A DNA stretch of 64,000 bases from Marchantia polymorpha subsp. ruderalis. Taxonomy: Eukaryota > Streptophyta > Marchantiopsida > Marchantiales > Marchantiaceae. The stretch lies in assembly GCA_037833965.1 (NCBI GenBank), contig AP031352.1, forward strand, positions 5,932,501 to 5,996,500. Reading direction: 5' to 3'. Positions 13,585 through 25,516 of this stretch are shown piece after piece; position 1 is the stretch's first letter; each line of letters starts with the position of its first letter. The notes under the pieces were generated by a model. It searched no databases. It worked only from the letters and a program-made list of their open reading frames with translations, and was not told where the DNA came from. The position numbers and the translations under genes are program-made.

Positions 13585-14433
13585 ATGGAAACCAGGGCGA
13601 CGCGCACTGCAATTGTCGCCTTGAGCGTTCTGCTTATCTTCCCGGGAGCACTTGCGTCGGTGTACAGCGTAGGTGGCAGCAGCATTGGTCAGTTGGAGGT
13701 GAATTGGGTGGTGCCAAATGGCACAATCAACTACTCTAACTGGGCCAGCAATTTCACTATCCATGTTGGCGATTCTCTCTGTAAGTTGAACCAGCCCCTC
13801 TCTCTGCTGTTTTCAGGCCCCTTGATCCAATTGCGTCTTTTCAGTCAAGAAATTCGAATACTGCAGGAGCAAATTATAATGTGAACTGTCAAATCCATTT
13901 CGAACACGATGATCTTTCACCCCACCAGTCAGCATCGTTTGTCATGATGACACATTCGAAAGTCGCGGCAGAATCAAGAGCCGGATTTACCATTTCTTTC
14001 AGAAGGGGTTCGACATTCACCTCAAGGCCTCAGCAGTTCAGCTAGTTTAATACTTGACTTACGCTAAAGGGTCTGTTGGATGCATGATCCAGATTTCAAG
14101 TACAATCCCAATTATCACAACGTGGTGAAAGTGAACTCTACGATGTACGCGCTCTGCGACAGCAGCCATTATTTGCAGGTGTGGGATACAGGTGACACTA
14201 CGGTTTTCATCCAGGAACCGGGCATGCATTACTTCATTTGTGGAGCTCCAACGCACTGCCAAAAGGCTCAAGCCTTCTCCATTCTTGCGTTACCCGCTGT
14301 TGGGCCTCCGCCCCCACCTCCGGGCAGCAACCCTGGATTTATCTCTCCCCCAGCTAGTGCAGCAACTGATGTGCATGTACTGAGAGGTATCTTAACCCTC
14401 AGCCTCGCTGTGCTGTTCGCGACCTGCCTGTAA
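13585..14433 (+). CDS. Stellacyanin-like phytocyanin, GPI-anchored
   Basis: Two exons, 13,585-13,780 and 14,093-14,433, are joined across a phase-1 GT-AG intron inside the cupredoxin fold and encode 178 residues. Residues 1-24 are a signal peptide ending GALA. The plastocyanin-like domain spans about 25-133. The type-1 copper ligands visible are His74 (in YFKYNPNYHNVV), Cys115, His120 and Gln125 in the C-x4-H-C-x3-Q pattern. Gln rather than Met marks the stellacyanin type. Cys87 and Cys121 fit the family disulfide. Four N-glycosylation sequons are present. A proline-rich linker (around 136-145) and a hydrophobic tail ending in LAVLFATCL fit arabinogalactan-like decoration and GPI anchoring at the outer plasma membrane. 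The family is thought to do short-range electron transfer or cell-wall redox work; the partner is unknown. The start is the only ATG giving the signal peptide. Confidence 0.92.
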
Positions 14434-16780
14434 TGCTTGCAGACTAGTGGGAAAACCTTGGCTTTTACGATTCTGTCCGCAACAATTTCATTGATGTAGG
14501 TGGTAATCTTCTAAGATTTTGAAGTAGTGAATGCTTATAAGTGATTCCGCATTGTCTTCAAAAGTTTTGAACTATCTTGAATCGTGAGGCCAGTCAAACT
14601 ACAGTAGGTGCAGATGACAGAATTTCGTCCTGCTTCGTTTACGCTCCCATGTTTGGGTTTCGCGGACTTCACAAGACTGTGCTCAGTACTCTAGTCTTCA
14701 TCATGGAATATCAGAGACGCACGTCACATCCACTGTTTAGATACAAACGGTATAATCTATATGAAAGGGGTTGTCGTTATCTTACTCTTGTATATTCATA
14801 ACACACGTTGAGAATATAAAGAAATTACCTCGCCATACAAAGGCGTTGTTTTCATGCGTGATTCGAGAGGAATGTGGAGAACCATTGTTGAAAGAGCCGA
14901 GGTGACAAAATTAAAACAGAATAAGTGAGACCCGGACATCATCCTGATAGGAATAGAATATGGTAAAGCATTCTACGTGCCGCTCGCGTGGAGCATCTGA
15001 AGAACATGTAAGTCCGATATGTGAGGACGAGCTCTGAATTTTGCAACTCTCTATGCTTCGCACATAATATTTGCAGTACACGAAACATTGGGCCTTTTTT
15101 GTAAGTGCTTCTCCGAACAATACGAGATTTAATCATTCAGCCAAGTCTCATATCTGCAACTGGTGGGAGGTTGTTGACAACGTTCCAACCAGCTCTATTT
15201 ACTTGCTATTTACTTTCTTCATATCAAGTCCTTACGGTTTCTTTCACTGTTTCACGATCTCTTAGAAGCCTTATTTCAGCTTGATGAATCGAATTAGTCT
15301 ACCTAGACAAGAGGGCTGTTTTGCACAGATCATGAGATACACCCCAGAGAAACATATAAGGCTCACATACAAACCTTGTCTGTGGCAGTTCTGTAGACAA
15401 ACGAGACAGACCTGTGTTGCATCTATCTTTAGTCTAACATAATTCGAATTTTTTGGTGCTTTGGTTTTTTACGACTACATGCAATTTTGTCAAAGTTTAG
15501 GTAACAAAACAAAACAAAACAAATCAGTGATGTTGGAAACATACCGCTCTTACCAAAGGCTTATAAGTTGTTTACAAGGATTGAAGCCCTGGAGTCCCTT
15601 GAAGCTGTCGATACAGCAACGTTTGGATTTACGAATACAATGTTTGACAGATTTTGTACATGAGAAAAACTGAGGGAATTGTATTTTGTCACTTTAGTGG
15701 GCTACGGAGTTTCTGACAAGTTTCTGTCAGAAACTTGTCGAGTAGAAAATGCTGTCATGGAGTCTGAGTGCACGTGCTTCGAATAGCGTGTTTGTATATC
15801 GTCCGACATCAATGTTTTGCTTTCATACTCCGCATCAAGGGAAGCTACTTTGCGAAACTAGTGATAGAATACAAAATCAAATCAGCAAAACACGATACGT
15901 TAGTAATAAGATTGTTACTTAGATCATTATTCCTCTTAAATAGAAACGTTTAATCTGCAAAAGTATTATCTTTTCGATCTTACGGATATTCTTATCGCAG
16001 TTTATGTGCTGGTGGTTTCAACTGAATTACAACAATATTCGTTCGTTGTGGTTTCATCTTCACATTTTTGAATCTTTATTATTTAAGACAACTGACCAAA
16101 TGGTGGAGTAAATATGCAAGCTTTATACGTAAGTAACAAGCATCAAAATTAATTGAGAGTAAACCGACAGAAACCTTCATTCATCTTAAATTTTAAAATA
16201 AGTTTACAATGGAAGGATTACATTTTGAATTGTTCTATGTTTTATTCAATTTATATGATTCTTCAAGACCAATAAATATTTCAAAAAATAGAATGTTAAA
16301 AGTAGAACCAAAAAAATATTCAAGCCAAATACGAAAACAAGAAACACTAGTATAATGTAGTTCACCCTCAAGGGCTACATCCACGGCTGAAAAATTATAG
16401 AAAGTTTTCTCACAACCGAATACAATGCTTATAAAGTATAAGCATGGGGGTATATAACCCAATGCCAACAACACATCTAGCTATCAATACCTAGAACCTA
16501 AGGTTACTTCTTAACCAAAGTTAATCTCAATAATCTATTCTTTAATTCGTGTTAAGGAAACAATGATCTATATAACCTATATTATTACTCAACGGGAAAT
16601 TTTAGACAGAAATTTAACATAAATCTATTTTTTACACGAGAGTTAACTAGAACTAAACCGTAATCATCATATGATAAAATAAATATATAAAAAGATAACT
16701 AAAATAACTATGGTATCAAATTCTATATTTGCTCTACATGCACAACTTGCATGATAGCACAGTGTTGTTTCAAATTTTTC
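14434..16780. other. Intergenic, no recognisable gene
   Basis: This holds the downstream region of the phytocyanin gene and then sequence that becomes steadily AT-richer toward the copia remnant. No domain-bearing frame was seen. A compact palindrome at 15,715 is listed separately. Confidence 0.5.
15715..15739. repeat. Perfect palindrome, 12-bp arms around one base
   Basis: GACAAGTTTCTG at 15,715-15,726 is followed by a single T and then by its exact reverse complement at 15,728-15,739. A second, overlapping inverted pair (TTTCTGAC and GTCAGAAA) uses part of the same bases. Confidence 0.9.
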
Positions 16781-16789
16781 AAAGGAATA

Positions 16790-18250
16790 ACTTTGGTCAA
16801 AGCTTCAATTGGATTGAGTTTCCGTAGATCTTTACTAGTTTAATTATTTTATCAAACACTTTTTGTCTTATAAAGTGGTAGTTGATGTCGATGTGCTTCA
16901 TTTTGCTATCAATGACTTCATTCACAGCCAAATATAAAGCACTTTGGCTTTCAGAATGAAAATTAACCACACCTTGCTTCAATGTCATTTCTATGATAAG
17001 CTTATCCAACTTAATAGCTTAATTTTCCATTTCTGTTACTGTCACGTACTCAACTTCCGTTGTTGATTGAGCTACGCACTTTTACAATGTAAAACTAATG
17101 CTACATCGCCAAGTGGAAACACATACTCAATTGTAGATCTTCTTTTACCTAGATACTATCCGTCGTCAGCATCAACATATACAAACAAGAATTTGGCATT
17201 GTCTAATAAAACATTAAATAGTATATCATAATTCAAAATACTTTTCAAGTATCTCATAATTCATTTCACTACTTCGTAGTGAACTTTTCATTGATTCGAC
17301 ATGTATCTGCTTACCTTGCCCATCGCAAAAGCAATGTCTGGTCTAGTGCACACCATCAAATACATTAGGCTGGCTACGGCTTGTTCATAGTGAACACATA
17401 GTATTTTTTTTTTTCAAAGCATCGGTAAGACATTCAGCATGAGAGAGTTTGAAATGTGCTGTCAAAAGAGTTACACTCCTTTGAAATCAACCATGTTAAA
17501 CTTTTCAAGTATACGACAAACATACTTGTCATGACTCAACCATAGTCTCTTCTAGTGAAGATCTATATGAATCTCTATGTTTAATATTCTCTTCAACTTT
17601 CTCATATCCTTCATCTTAAATGCAAACCTCAACTTACTTTTGCATTCATCAACATCATATTGATCTCTCGTGAGGAAGAGCATGTCATTAACATAGAAGA
17701 CTAGAATGATGAGATTAAATATATTATCATTCACCTTCTTCATGTAGATACAAGTATCATACACACTTCGTAAAAAATCTTGTGACTTCTTGAACTCACC
17801 AAATCGCGTGTTCTTTTGACTAAGAGCTTGCTTCACTCCATACTATGATTTCAACAATCTATAAACCAACCTCTCTTTGCTTTTGATCTCAAATCCAACA
17901 AGTTGTCTTCTGTTGATATTCTCATCTAAATGTCTGTAGAGAAAAGTTGTAATCATATCAATCTGATCCATAACAAGACCAAATATCGCAAACAGTGCAC
18001 ATACCAAACAAATTGTAGCATCTTCGCTACAGGTGAAAAAACATTGTTGTAGTCCACACACTTCTCTTATGTAAAACCTCTAGCCACCAGCCTAGCTTTG
18101 AAGATTCTCGCCTCGTCTACTACTGGATTGTCCTTTCGTTTGTACACCCACTTGGAGTTAATCAAGAATTAATCCGTAGGAAGCTCAACTAGATCTCAAG
18201 TCTTGTCAATCACGAATTGTATCTCCCGCTCCATAGCAACATTTTATTCA
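16790..18250 (-). mobile_element. Decayed Ty1/copia pol fragment (RT and RNase H)
   Basis: Read on the minus strand, the 5' part (about 18,230-18,050) gives the copia RT opening, INSKWVYKRKD followed by FKARLVARGFT and DYNNVFSPVAK. Next come the TTFLYRHLDENI segment (about 17,930) and the polymerase motif near 17,680, which reads FYVNDML where active copia elements have YVDD. From about 17,090 to 16,800 the RNase H end is readable (EVEYVTVTEMEN, then SESQSALYLAVNEV, then KHIDINYHFIRQKV). Several stops and frameshifts interrupt it, so it is not functional. Gag, protease and both LTRs were not found. A minus frame at 18,401-18,676 may be the integrase-RT linker. Confidence 0.88.
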
Positions 18251-18699
18251 AGCTTGTTAATCAAAGCTTGACCTTCCCTATATGAAGAAGGTTCAACTTC
18301 TTCCAAAATCAACGTCATATCATTCTCATCTTTGACATCAAAGTCACGATTTTTGAAAATATATGAATCTACTCATACACCAAATCTATCATGAGCCTTA
18401 CTAGCACGATGCAATCTCCTTAATAAACGTTTCCGGTTGATCTTTATCGTCTGAAAATATTGCAATAGACTCATCAACGATAACTTGCTCATGTTCTTGA
18501 TGCACTGTTGCTCCTTCTTGTGACAGATCTTTAATGATATAACAATCAAACTGCCACCTCAACGACATCAGTGATTGAAGATTTTCCTTTTTCAGTGCGA
18601 GGAGCCTTAAATATACTTCTACGTATGTGAAAAATTTGTTGGTATATTTTTCCAAAATCTTAAAGTAATATTCCATTCTATTAAGTAAATTAAAAAAGT

Positions 18700-21402
18700 A
18701 TTATATCTATTTCACTTGTATGAATAAAAAAATATTTCAACACAATTTGATTAAAATTATGATTTCAAGTTTTTATAATGTTAACAATGCTAGAAGAACA
18801 AACACTGTGTGTATATTTATTTATTTATTTGATTTGTAAATATAATACCTTCATGAATATGATAAAAAATGATTTCTAATGTTTTTACAATTAGACTATA
18901 TAGAGAGAGAGTGTAAATTGTTCTAGTAAAGAATCAATTTTACCTTATTATATAAACAATGGTTAGGATATTAAGAATTAACCTTTGTGATGATGCCACT
19001 AATGTAGTTATTGTAGCTTGCAGGAAGTCCTAATATTGTCAAAAGTTGGACTTCGTCGATATGTTCGCTGATCTGGAACAAACATGATGCTTAGCATGAC
19101 AAACGCCATGTTGTGGATTGATTATATTCGATCGGGACAATGATTTGCTTCCAGAACACTATTTTGTCATGGAGCAAAGGAGAATGCAAGCCAAAAACAC
19201 AGGTGCTTATTAGAATTTGGAGGGGCTGCGATTGAGGCCCAGCGACCGAGCAATGTGGGTGCCACGATGTGAAACCTGAGGTGGACACTGTGCGTGTTTA
19301 GTGACATAAATGAAAACAACCTTGCTGCCTGATCTCCAAGTTAATGAACTGATGAGAGAAGAGGTCAAGAGACTTTTGCTTCAAATACGCTATTGCCCGA
19401 TAACAAACATTTCAGCAGAAGCTCGTAACCCCAAGCCCGAGGCACGAGGAAGCAATATTGGTTCTTTCTAAAGCGTCAGAACGACAAAGTGTATATAAGC
19501 GTCCCTCGATAAGAACCTCAAGCAGAAAATAAAATGCCTTTGGCATAGTATATAATGCCGGGGACCTTTGGCTCATAGGAATTAGCTTCCAAGCACGAGG
19601 TTTAGAGAAAACGTGGTAGAGCTCTTTCACTTGGAATCCTCTCTACCACGTTGCCACAAGTGAGAGACTACTTTTCAGCTCTGGGAGGGGCAAGAAAAAG
19701 CAGAAGATATACCCCAGCATATCCAAACCAAGTCTCCAAGACTCGGTGTGTCATTCATTACACAGTATATGCGGTGATATGGGTTACATCTTCCACGCTA
19801 TACAAGTCTGTGTGGCTGGAATAAAGGCAGCGACCGGATCCCCGGATATGACTCGGACATTGTTGACCGCAGTTGCTTGATATCTGGTTAGATTTCTGAT
19901 TGTGTGGGAAACGTAGTCGGCTGGAGCGATAAATGTCGAAAGTGGGGTCTCACGTGGTTGGAGCTCGATACAACAACGTCGCTACTGTGATCGTCGCCGC
20001 CCATCGCAGTATCGAACGCACGGCGTTGTAGAGGGTAAAAGGCTCCGGTGATCATATGAGCAGTGATTAAACCAGATGACACCTGGTGCTCGGTGATTGG
20101 CTTCCACGAGAGGGTGGTAACGTCGGTTTATAACTCGTTATAACTGCGGTTAGCCGCCGTCCTGGTTCGCGCCCCCGCGCCCTGCCTTGGAAAAAGGCCA
20201 TGCAGTACATTGAAGCGTAGCATCGACCCGGTTACCGGAAGGGAAGACCCGCACGCGCACGAGCGACGGAGATCTGACTTTCCGCTGGGGTCCGGAGGCC
20301 GGACACCAAACGATCATGCAAAGGACAACGTCGCCGAGCGTCGAATCCTTGGAACAAGTAACCTTCGGGTTTTAGCCGGAGCAGCCTCCGGTCTCCAAGT
20401 CCCGAGCATGGACTTCCAGAAGCACGACCCCAGAAGAGGACCCACAGTAAAGCGACGCTAGGCGCTAGACGCAAGAGGGGATACCAGAGCAGCAGTGATC
20501 GGGCCGGGCGACCGGGCCTCGAAACCTCGGACGATGCCGGTGAGCCCGAAATGATGACGACCCCACCGCCAAAACACCGAACTCGCTAAATTCGTCCACC
20601 TCCTCGTCAACTTGAGCTCAACGAACTTCGTCGAAGGCCGGGGCGACGAGTTAGCGCCGGGTATTTTTGGCGAAACGGGCCGAGAAAAGGCCGAGAACCG
20701 GCTGCCAGGAGTGACCGATGGGAGGTGACCGGGGGGCAGCAGCTGGAAGGCAGGGGAGGAAGCTACGTAGGCCTCGGACGAGTATGGAGGGAGGGGAGGA
20801 AGGAAGGAAAGGAGGGAGGGAGGGAAGGGAGGAGAGGAAATCGAGGCTGAGGTTGGTGCAAGAGAAGCTCAGAGGAGCGAATGCGTGCGTGGGGTCTGGT
20901 GGTGGCTCAGAGGCAGCCTCAGCTTTTTTCTCTTGCGGAGTGTCCCGCTGCTGTCGCTGGTGGTGCCGTGCTCGCGTGAATGCGGAGGGCGAGAGTACTG
21001 GTTCTACAGGGCTAGCGTTTCTACCATGCGCATGAAACTAAAAGTGAACGATTCAGTCTGCAGCCAGAGGAGGAGGAGGAGGAGACCATTGCTAGGCAAC
21101 AGGGTAGAAGATTGCACCGGGGCTGGATTCCGTGTGACGCAACAGATGTGATCATGTTGGACGATTGATGCGCGTGTGCCGATATCTTCTCAGCTGCGAA
21201 CGTCTTTCCGATGGCAGGGCAGTTGAGTTTGGCCTTCGATTGTCGTCTTCAATGACAGTGTAAGAGACCTGCTTAGATTCATCGTCGACTTTGGCCTTCT
21301 TGCGACCGATAAACCTCTTGACAGAGAAGAAGGTGTTCTCGGGATGAAGATTTAGTGGCTGACTGAGTGAAGGCAAGGACTTAAGCTTGCCGCCTTCCGA
21401 TT
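18700..21402. other. Intergenic plus GC-rich 5' region of the DUF1664 gene
   Basis: Up to about 19 kb the sequence is AT-rich and empty. From about 19.9 kb it becomes GC-rich with many CpG dinucleotides, which suits the promoter and leader of the gene starting at 21,403. Frames here (for example 20,718-21,035) are low-complexity Gly/Arg/Glu translations of purine repeats and are not called as genes. Confidence 0.5.
20785..20840 (+). repeat. Purine tract with a G-quadruplex motif
   Basis: A run of G and A about 55 nt long lies on the strand sense to the downstream gene. Positions 20,814-20,829 give four GGG runs separated by loops of 1, 1 and 2 nt, which is a canonical quadruplex pattern. It sits about 575 nt upstream of the DUF1664 start codon. 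Confidence 0.75.
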
Positions 21403-24400
21403 ATGGCCATGCAGGCAGGGATGGGGGCGAGCAAGGTCTTGATCCTCGTTGGTGCTGGTGAGTCTCGACGTATCGATTGTTCAGGTTTAGGGTAGTACGA
21501 ATCGCAAATTCTGTCGCTGGATTGCTTGCTGTGAGGTCCCTCCGACTGTTCTCTGGAGACTAAGTGACAGTTGGGATAGCGGACTTTTGCTGTTAGGGTG
21601 GATGATCGAACTAGGAATTGGCGGTCTGAGAATCTCAGGGTTTCAGGTCAGAACTCCGGAGCACGGGCTCCTGGCGGTCGGATCAGTGGCTGAATTTCTA
21701 GGGTTTTTCTTAAGCTGGAACTAGTGGCGCAGATCTCACCGTCGATGCACAATTGGCAGTTGGTTTGTAATGTTATCAGCCCTAACGAGGTCCTGGCTTG
21801 TGGCTTGCGGGTGTCAGGTGTTGGAGGCTCCATAGTTTTGAGGAACAGCAAAATCTCAGATATTTTGGCGGATCTTTCAAGGGTACGATTATGTCCCGCC
21901 ATTAGGACAGTAGTATATGCAGCTAAAGGAATCCATAACGCTGAGCGGGTCTCTGAGATTTGAACATTTGCGTCCTCTTATAGTCCAAAAGTATCAAAGA
22001 ACTTCAATTTCCAGCCAGCTGTTGTGCATCGTAGTAACATGTTCTAATGGGTAAGCAGGTATTGTCCAAGCACTTACAAGAAGATGGGGATCGTCCATCA
22101 GGCAGTGGAGGTGACAGCACAGAAGCTCTTACGGCTCAAGTAAGTTCGAGTTTATACTAAGAAACATGTAGCGACTGTAACGATGAGCTTTTATCGACTT
22201 GGGAATATCCATCAGTGAGCTCATGTCAATTTGGCTCTCAGTTCCGCAGTCGTCTGCTTATACAACGGAGAATTCAACCAGCAATATGGTTTTGTTAATT
22301 TCGTCACGGACGGTGACGCCTGAGTTTCCGGTTAAGTGTAGTATTGACATAATGTCTAATTTTGTTCCCTCGTGCACCCTCTTTCCTCAGGTTCGCCGCC
22401 TTACTATGGAATTAAGGCAGCTCGCGGCTTCTAATCGGCCAATCACTGTTGTCAACGGAAGCCCCAGTTCAGGAGGTTAGGCTCAACAGCGCTAACCAAC
22501 GTCTTACTAGCTGGTGCATTAGAAAATCGCGTACTTGGAGCGGATTCTTGCTTCGATGTGGTAAATGTAATAGGATTTAAGCTGGAAAGCCCATGTGTAG
22601 AGGAATTTTTGAGAAGAGATATATATACTCATTGTTGACAGTGGTGACTGATGGTCTTTGGCTTTAAGCAGGCAATCTTGGCTCCCTTATAGTGCCTGCT
22701 GCGGTTCTCGGTGTAGCTGGGTACGGCTACATGTGGTTGAAGGTGAGTCCTATTGGGAACGTCTTTAACCTTAAGAAAATTGCCCTGGTTCGTTTTCGGG
22801 TTTTTGTCCTGTCGTCATTTCAAGCTATCTTCAAAACTCCAACCGTATTTTTTCTGAACTTCTCCAATTTCGGACAATTACAGATCTCATCGTTGTAGGC
22901 ACAGTGAACGACGTGAATTCAACGCTGAATGGCCGACGTTGGACTCTAATTTGTGCAGGGATGGTCGTTTTCTGATGTTATGTATGTCACGAGACGCAAT
23001 ATGTCGAACGCGGTCGCAAGCATGTCCAAGCAGCTGGAGACTTTTTCTGCAGCTCTTGTGGTGAGTTGTGTTTCTGATTTGCACGTTGTCCTGTTTTTTG
23101 TTTAAAATTGTCTTTCCTCTTATCAACTTTCATCTTCTTCTTGTATGATTATGCGCGGAGGTGCCGAGAAAAGTGTAGCTGCAATCATGCGCTAGGAATG
23201 TGCATTACCTTGGCGAATTATCTGAGTTCTGAGTTTGGTGTGCATGTTTTTGATACAAAAAATTGTAGTCACCTGAGCTTTCGCGGGGCTCTGATTATCA
23301 CGTGATCTTGCAGGCCACAAAGCGACAACTTACTTTGCGGCTGGACAATGTATCAAAGAGTCTAGAACACAATACAGCACTAACGCACGCCATCCAAGCA
23401 CAGGTAAGCTATTAGCTGCTTGTACCATTTTCCCATACACAATGCGCAGAGTAGCACAGGCAGGGTCCTCGCCTCTTCTTCGCAAGTTTCTACGTTGGCT
23501 GTGTACTCAATTTCCTTCTTGTGTCAGTATATCTCATCCTCAATATGTAACCAACTGCAGTGGTAAATCGAAGGTTTATATTCCTTCGGGCTAGGTCTAT
23601 TCTTATTTCTGCTCTCATTTCCACACGCTATATCGGAATAAATCGAAGACTTGCTGTGCAGAAACTAAGAGATAGACTAAATTTGAGTTTAAGTGCATAA
23701 GGGTCCCGAAATAGCTTTGAAGCATTTAATAACGAAGAGAACGTTTACAACGTGAATCAATTAAAATAGAAAGAATCACTCGACGGAAACGGGTACGAAA
23801 AGTTGCTGTCATGTACATAAATATAGATATGTATGACAGTCATACATAAGAAAAGTGGCTGCTATTTATATTTAGCATGTCGGTTTTTTCACATTACCTT
23901 GTTCTGTGACCTGGAACTTACACGTAGAGTATGTTGTAGTTAAAAGCCAGGTATCAGAACATTGTAACTAATGCATTTGCTTGTTCCTCAGGTCGGTCAG
24001 GTTCGAGGAGATGTAGCCCAGGTCGGTTTGGAAATGAGAGAAGTTCAGCGGCAGATTGAGGGATTGGTGAGTGTCTTAAATCTTTTTTGTGTTTTGTTTG
24101 TTTTTTCCGGTTTCATATGAAAAACAATTCTATCTACCCGACTTCGAACTGGTTGAATGTTTCTAGTGTAAGATGTCATATTCCAATGTTTTGCGTTGCT
24201 TCTTTTTACATTTGTTTATAGAGTCACGCTGCTGGTACGTTTGGAACCGTTGCCTGTCTTTTTCTGTTGTCAAGACTTTTTGTAAGGCAGCATCTACCTT
24301 GCCTATGAAGAGCTTCGCTAATATCGTTTGCCTTCACTTCTGTTCTTTCCTTGAGCAGGAGGGAAAAATTGATGAAGTTCAAGGGAAGCAGGTACGTGAG

Positions 24401-25516
24401 TGCTGTTGATCAAATCTTGTGGCTGTCAAAATATCTTGCGGGTCCCGGTCATTACTTGATTCACTGTATTCGAAGTGATTTTATCTCTGCTATCATCGGC
24501 TGTAGTGACTCCGCAGTGACTATTTATTTCTTAATCTCCTTGGCTAGCAGAGCTGAAATGTCATACATTATTGTTTTTGCTTGAAGCATTTTTTGCGATG
24601 AGAAAAATTTCACTTTGGAGAGATTGGATTTCATATACTTATCCCAAGTTATGTGCCATGTTCTTGCATCGCTGTATGTGTTCAGTTATGTGTCTTAAGG
24701 AGTCTACTTCCTTATTTATGACAATTATCTCTGCTCTTCCCCTTAAAAAATGTCTGAAAGTGCTTTTCATGTTTCGCAGGACTTCACAAATCAGGGAATC
24801 GTTCTATTGTGTCGATTTGTGTTGCAAGGGTTGGAAGGCGGTGGACAGCCCGAGCTTTTGCAGGTGGGTCACAGTTCAAACGTTTCTTTGGGTTTGAAGT
24901 GTGACTATTTGCCACCGAAGCAAGTGGTAAACCAGTACTCCATCCAATGGTTTCGTCTGTCCTTTACAGCAGAGCAATCGATATGAAAGGACCAATTGCA
25001 TTTCTGACTGCCATTAGCCTGACGAGGTTAACGGAACAAAGTCAGTTCTTTGTAGAATTTCAACGAGACTTATGTCTTCGTTGCCATGTACAGGGTTTCC
25101 ATGCGTATTCCAGGACAAGGTTGGAGCGCTCCACATCTTCCTCTTTCGCTGCTTCGTCAGGTCTAAAGGTAAGTCCGGTGCTGTGCTCTACTTAGTTCAC
25201 ATGGTTCACATGAGTAACAATTTTGAGGACAATATACAGGGAAATGCAGGCGCATGAGACGAGATAAGGACCTATAAAAAACCCTCGTAGGCTCAGCGAA
25301 GACATCTCAATTCGATTGGCGTACTAACTAACAAGGCAACGGTTTTTGAACCCGCAGGAACTGCAACATTTTTCTGAAAAGTTACTGATTCAAACCGGAA
25401 GTCCTGGTGATGCGAATCCTACCAGCAACAGATCAAGTCCAAATTTACAAAGATCTCTCACCACTACCGTGCTTGGGGGCATTATTCCCAGGTATGGTTC
25501 CAACATATTACCATGA
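21403..25516 (+). CDS. DUF1664 family membrane/coiled-coil protein
   Basis: Twelve exons fit GT-AG rules and one continuous frame: 21,403-21,457; 21,818-21,882; 22,059-22,139; 22,391-22,475; 22,672-22,742; 22,959-23,060; 23,314-23,403; 23,992-24,066; 24,359-24,391; 24,780-24,863; 25,094-25,168; 25,358-25,516. The product is about 324 residues. An N-terminal hydrophobic segment (KVLILVGAGVGGSIVL, about 11-26) is followed by a second one (LIVPAAVLGVAGYGYMWLK, about 101-119), then the family signature GWSFSDVMYVTRRNM and a long helical, probably coiled-coil region (about 135-230) ending EGKIDEVQGKQ. The family is plant-specific and of unknown function; its members are sometimes mislabelled as bZIP factors, and no basic region is present here. 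The start codon opens the conserved MAMQAG-G-SKVLILVGAG block. The C-terminus is uncertain: the last exon either runs to the TGA at 25,514 or splices at 25,491 to a distant exon near 27,606. Confidence 0.92.

Noticed and set aside
16705-16720. Primer-site-like TGGTATCA on the plus strand
   Set aside because: It matches only 8 bases of the tRNA-iMet site, lies on the wrong side of the minus-strand copia remnant, and has no LTR end beside it.
20718-21035. Gly/Arg-rich frame before the DUF1664 gene
   Set aside because: It is a translation of a purine simple repeat, and it ends before the conserved start without a usable junction.
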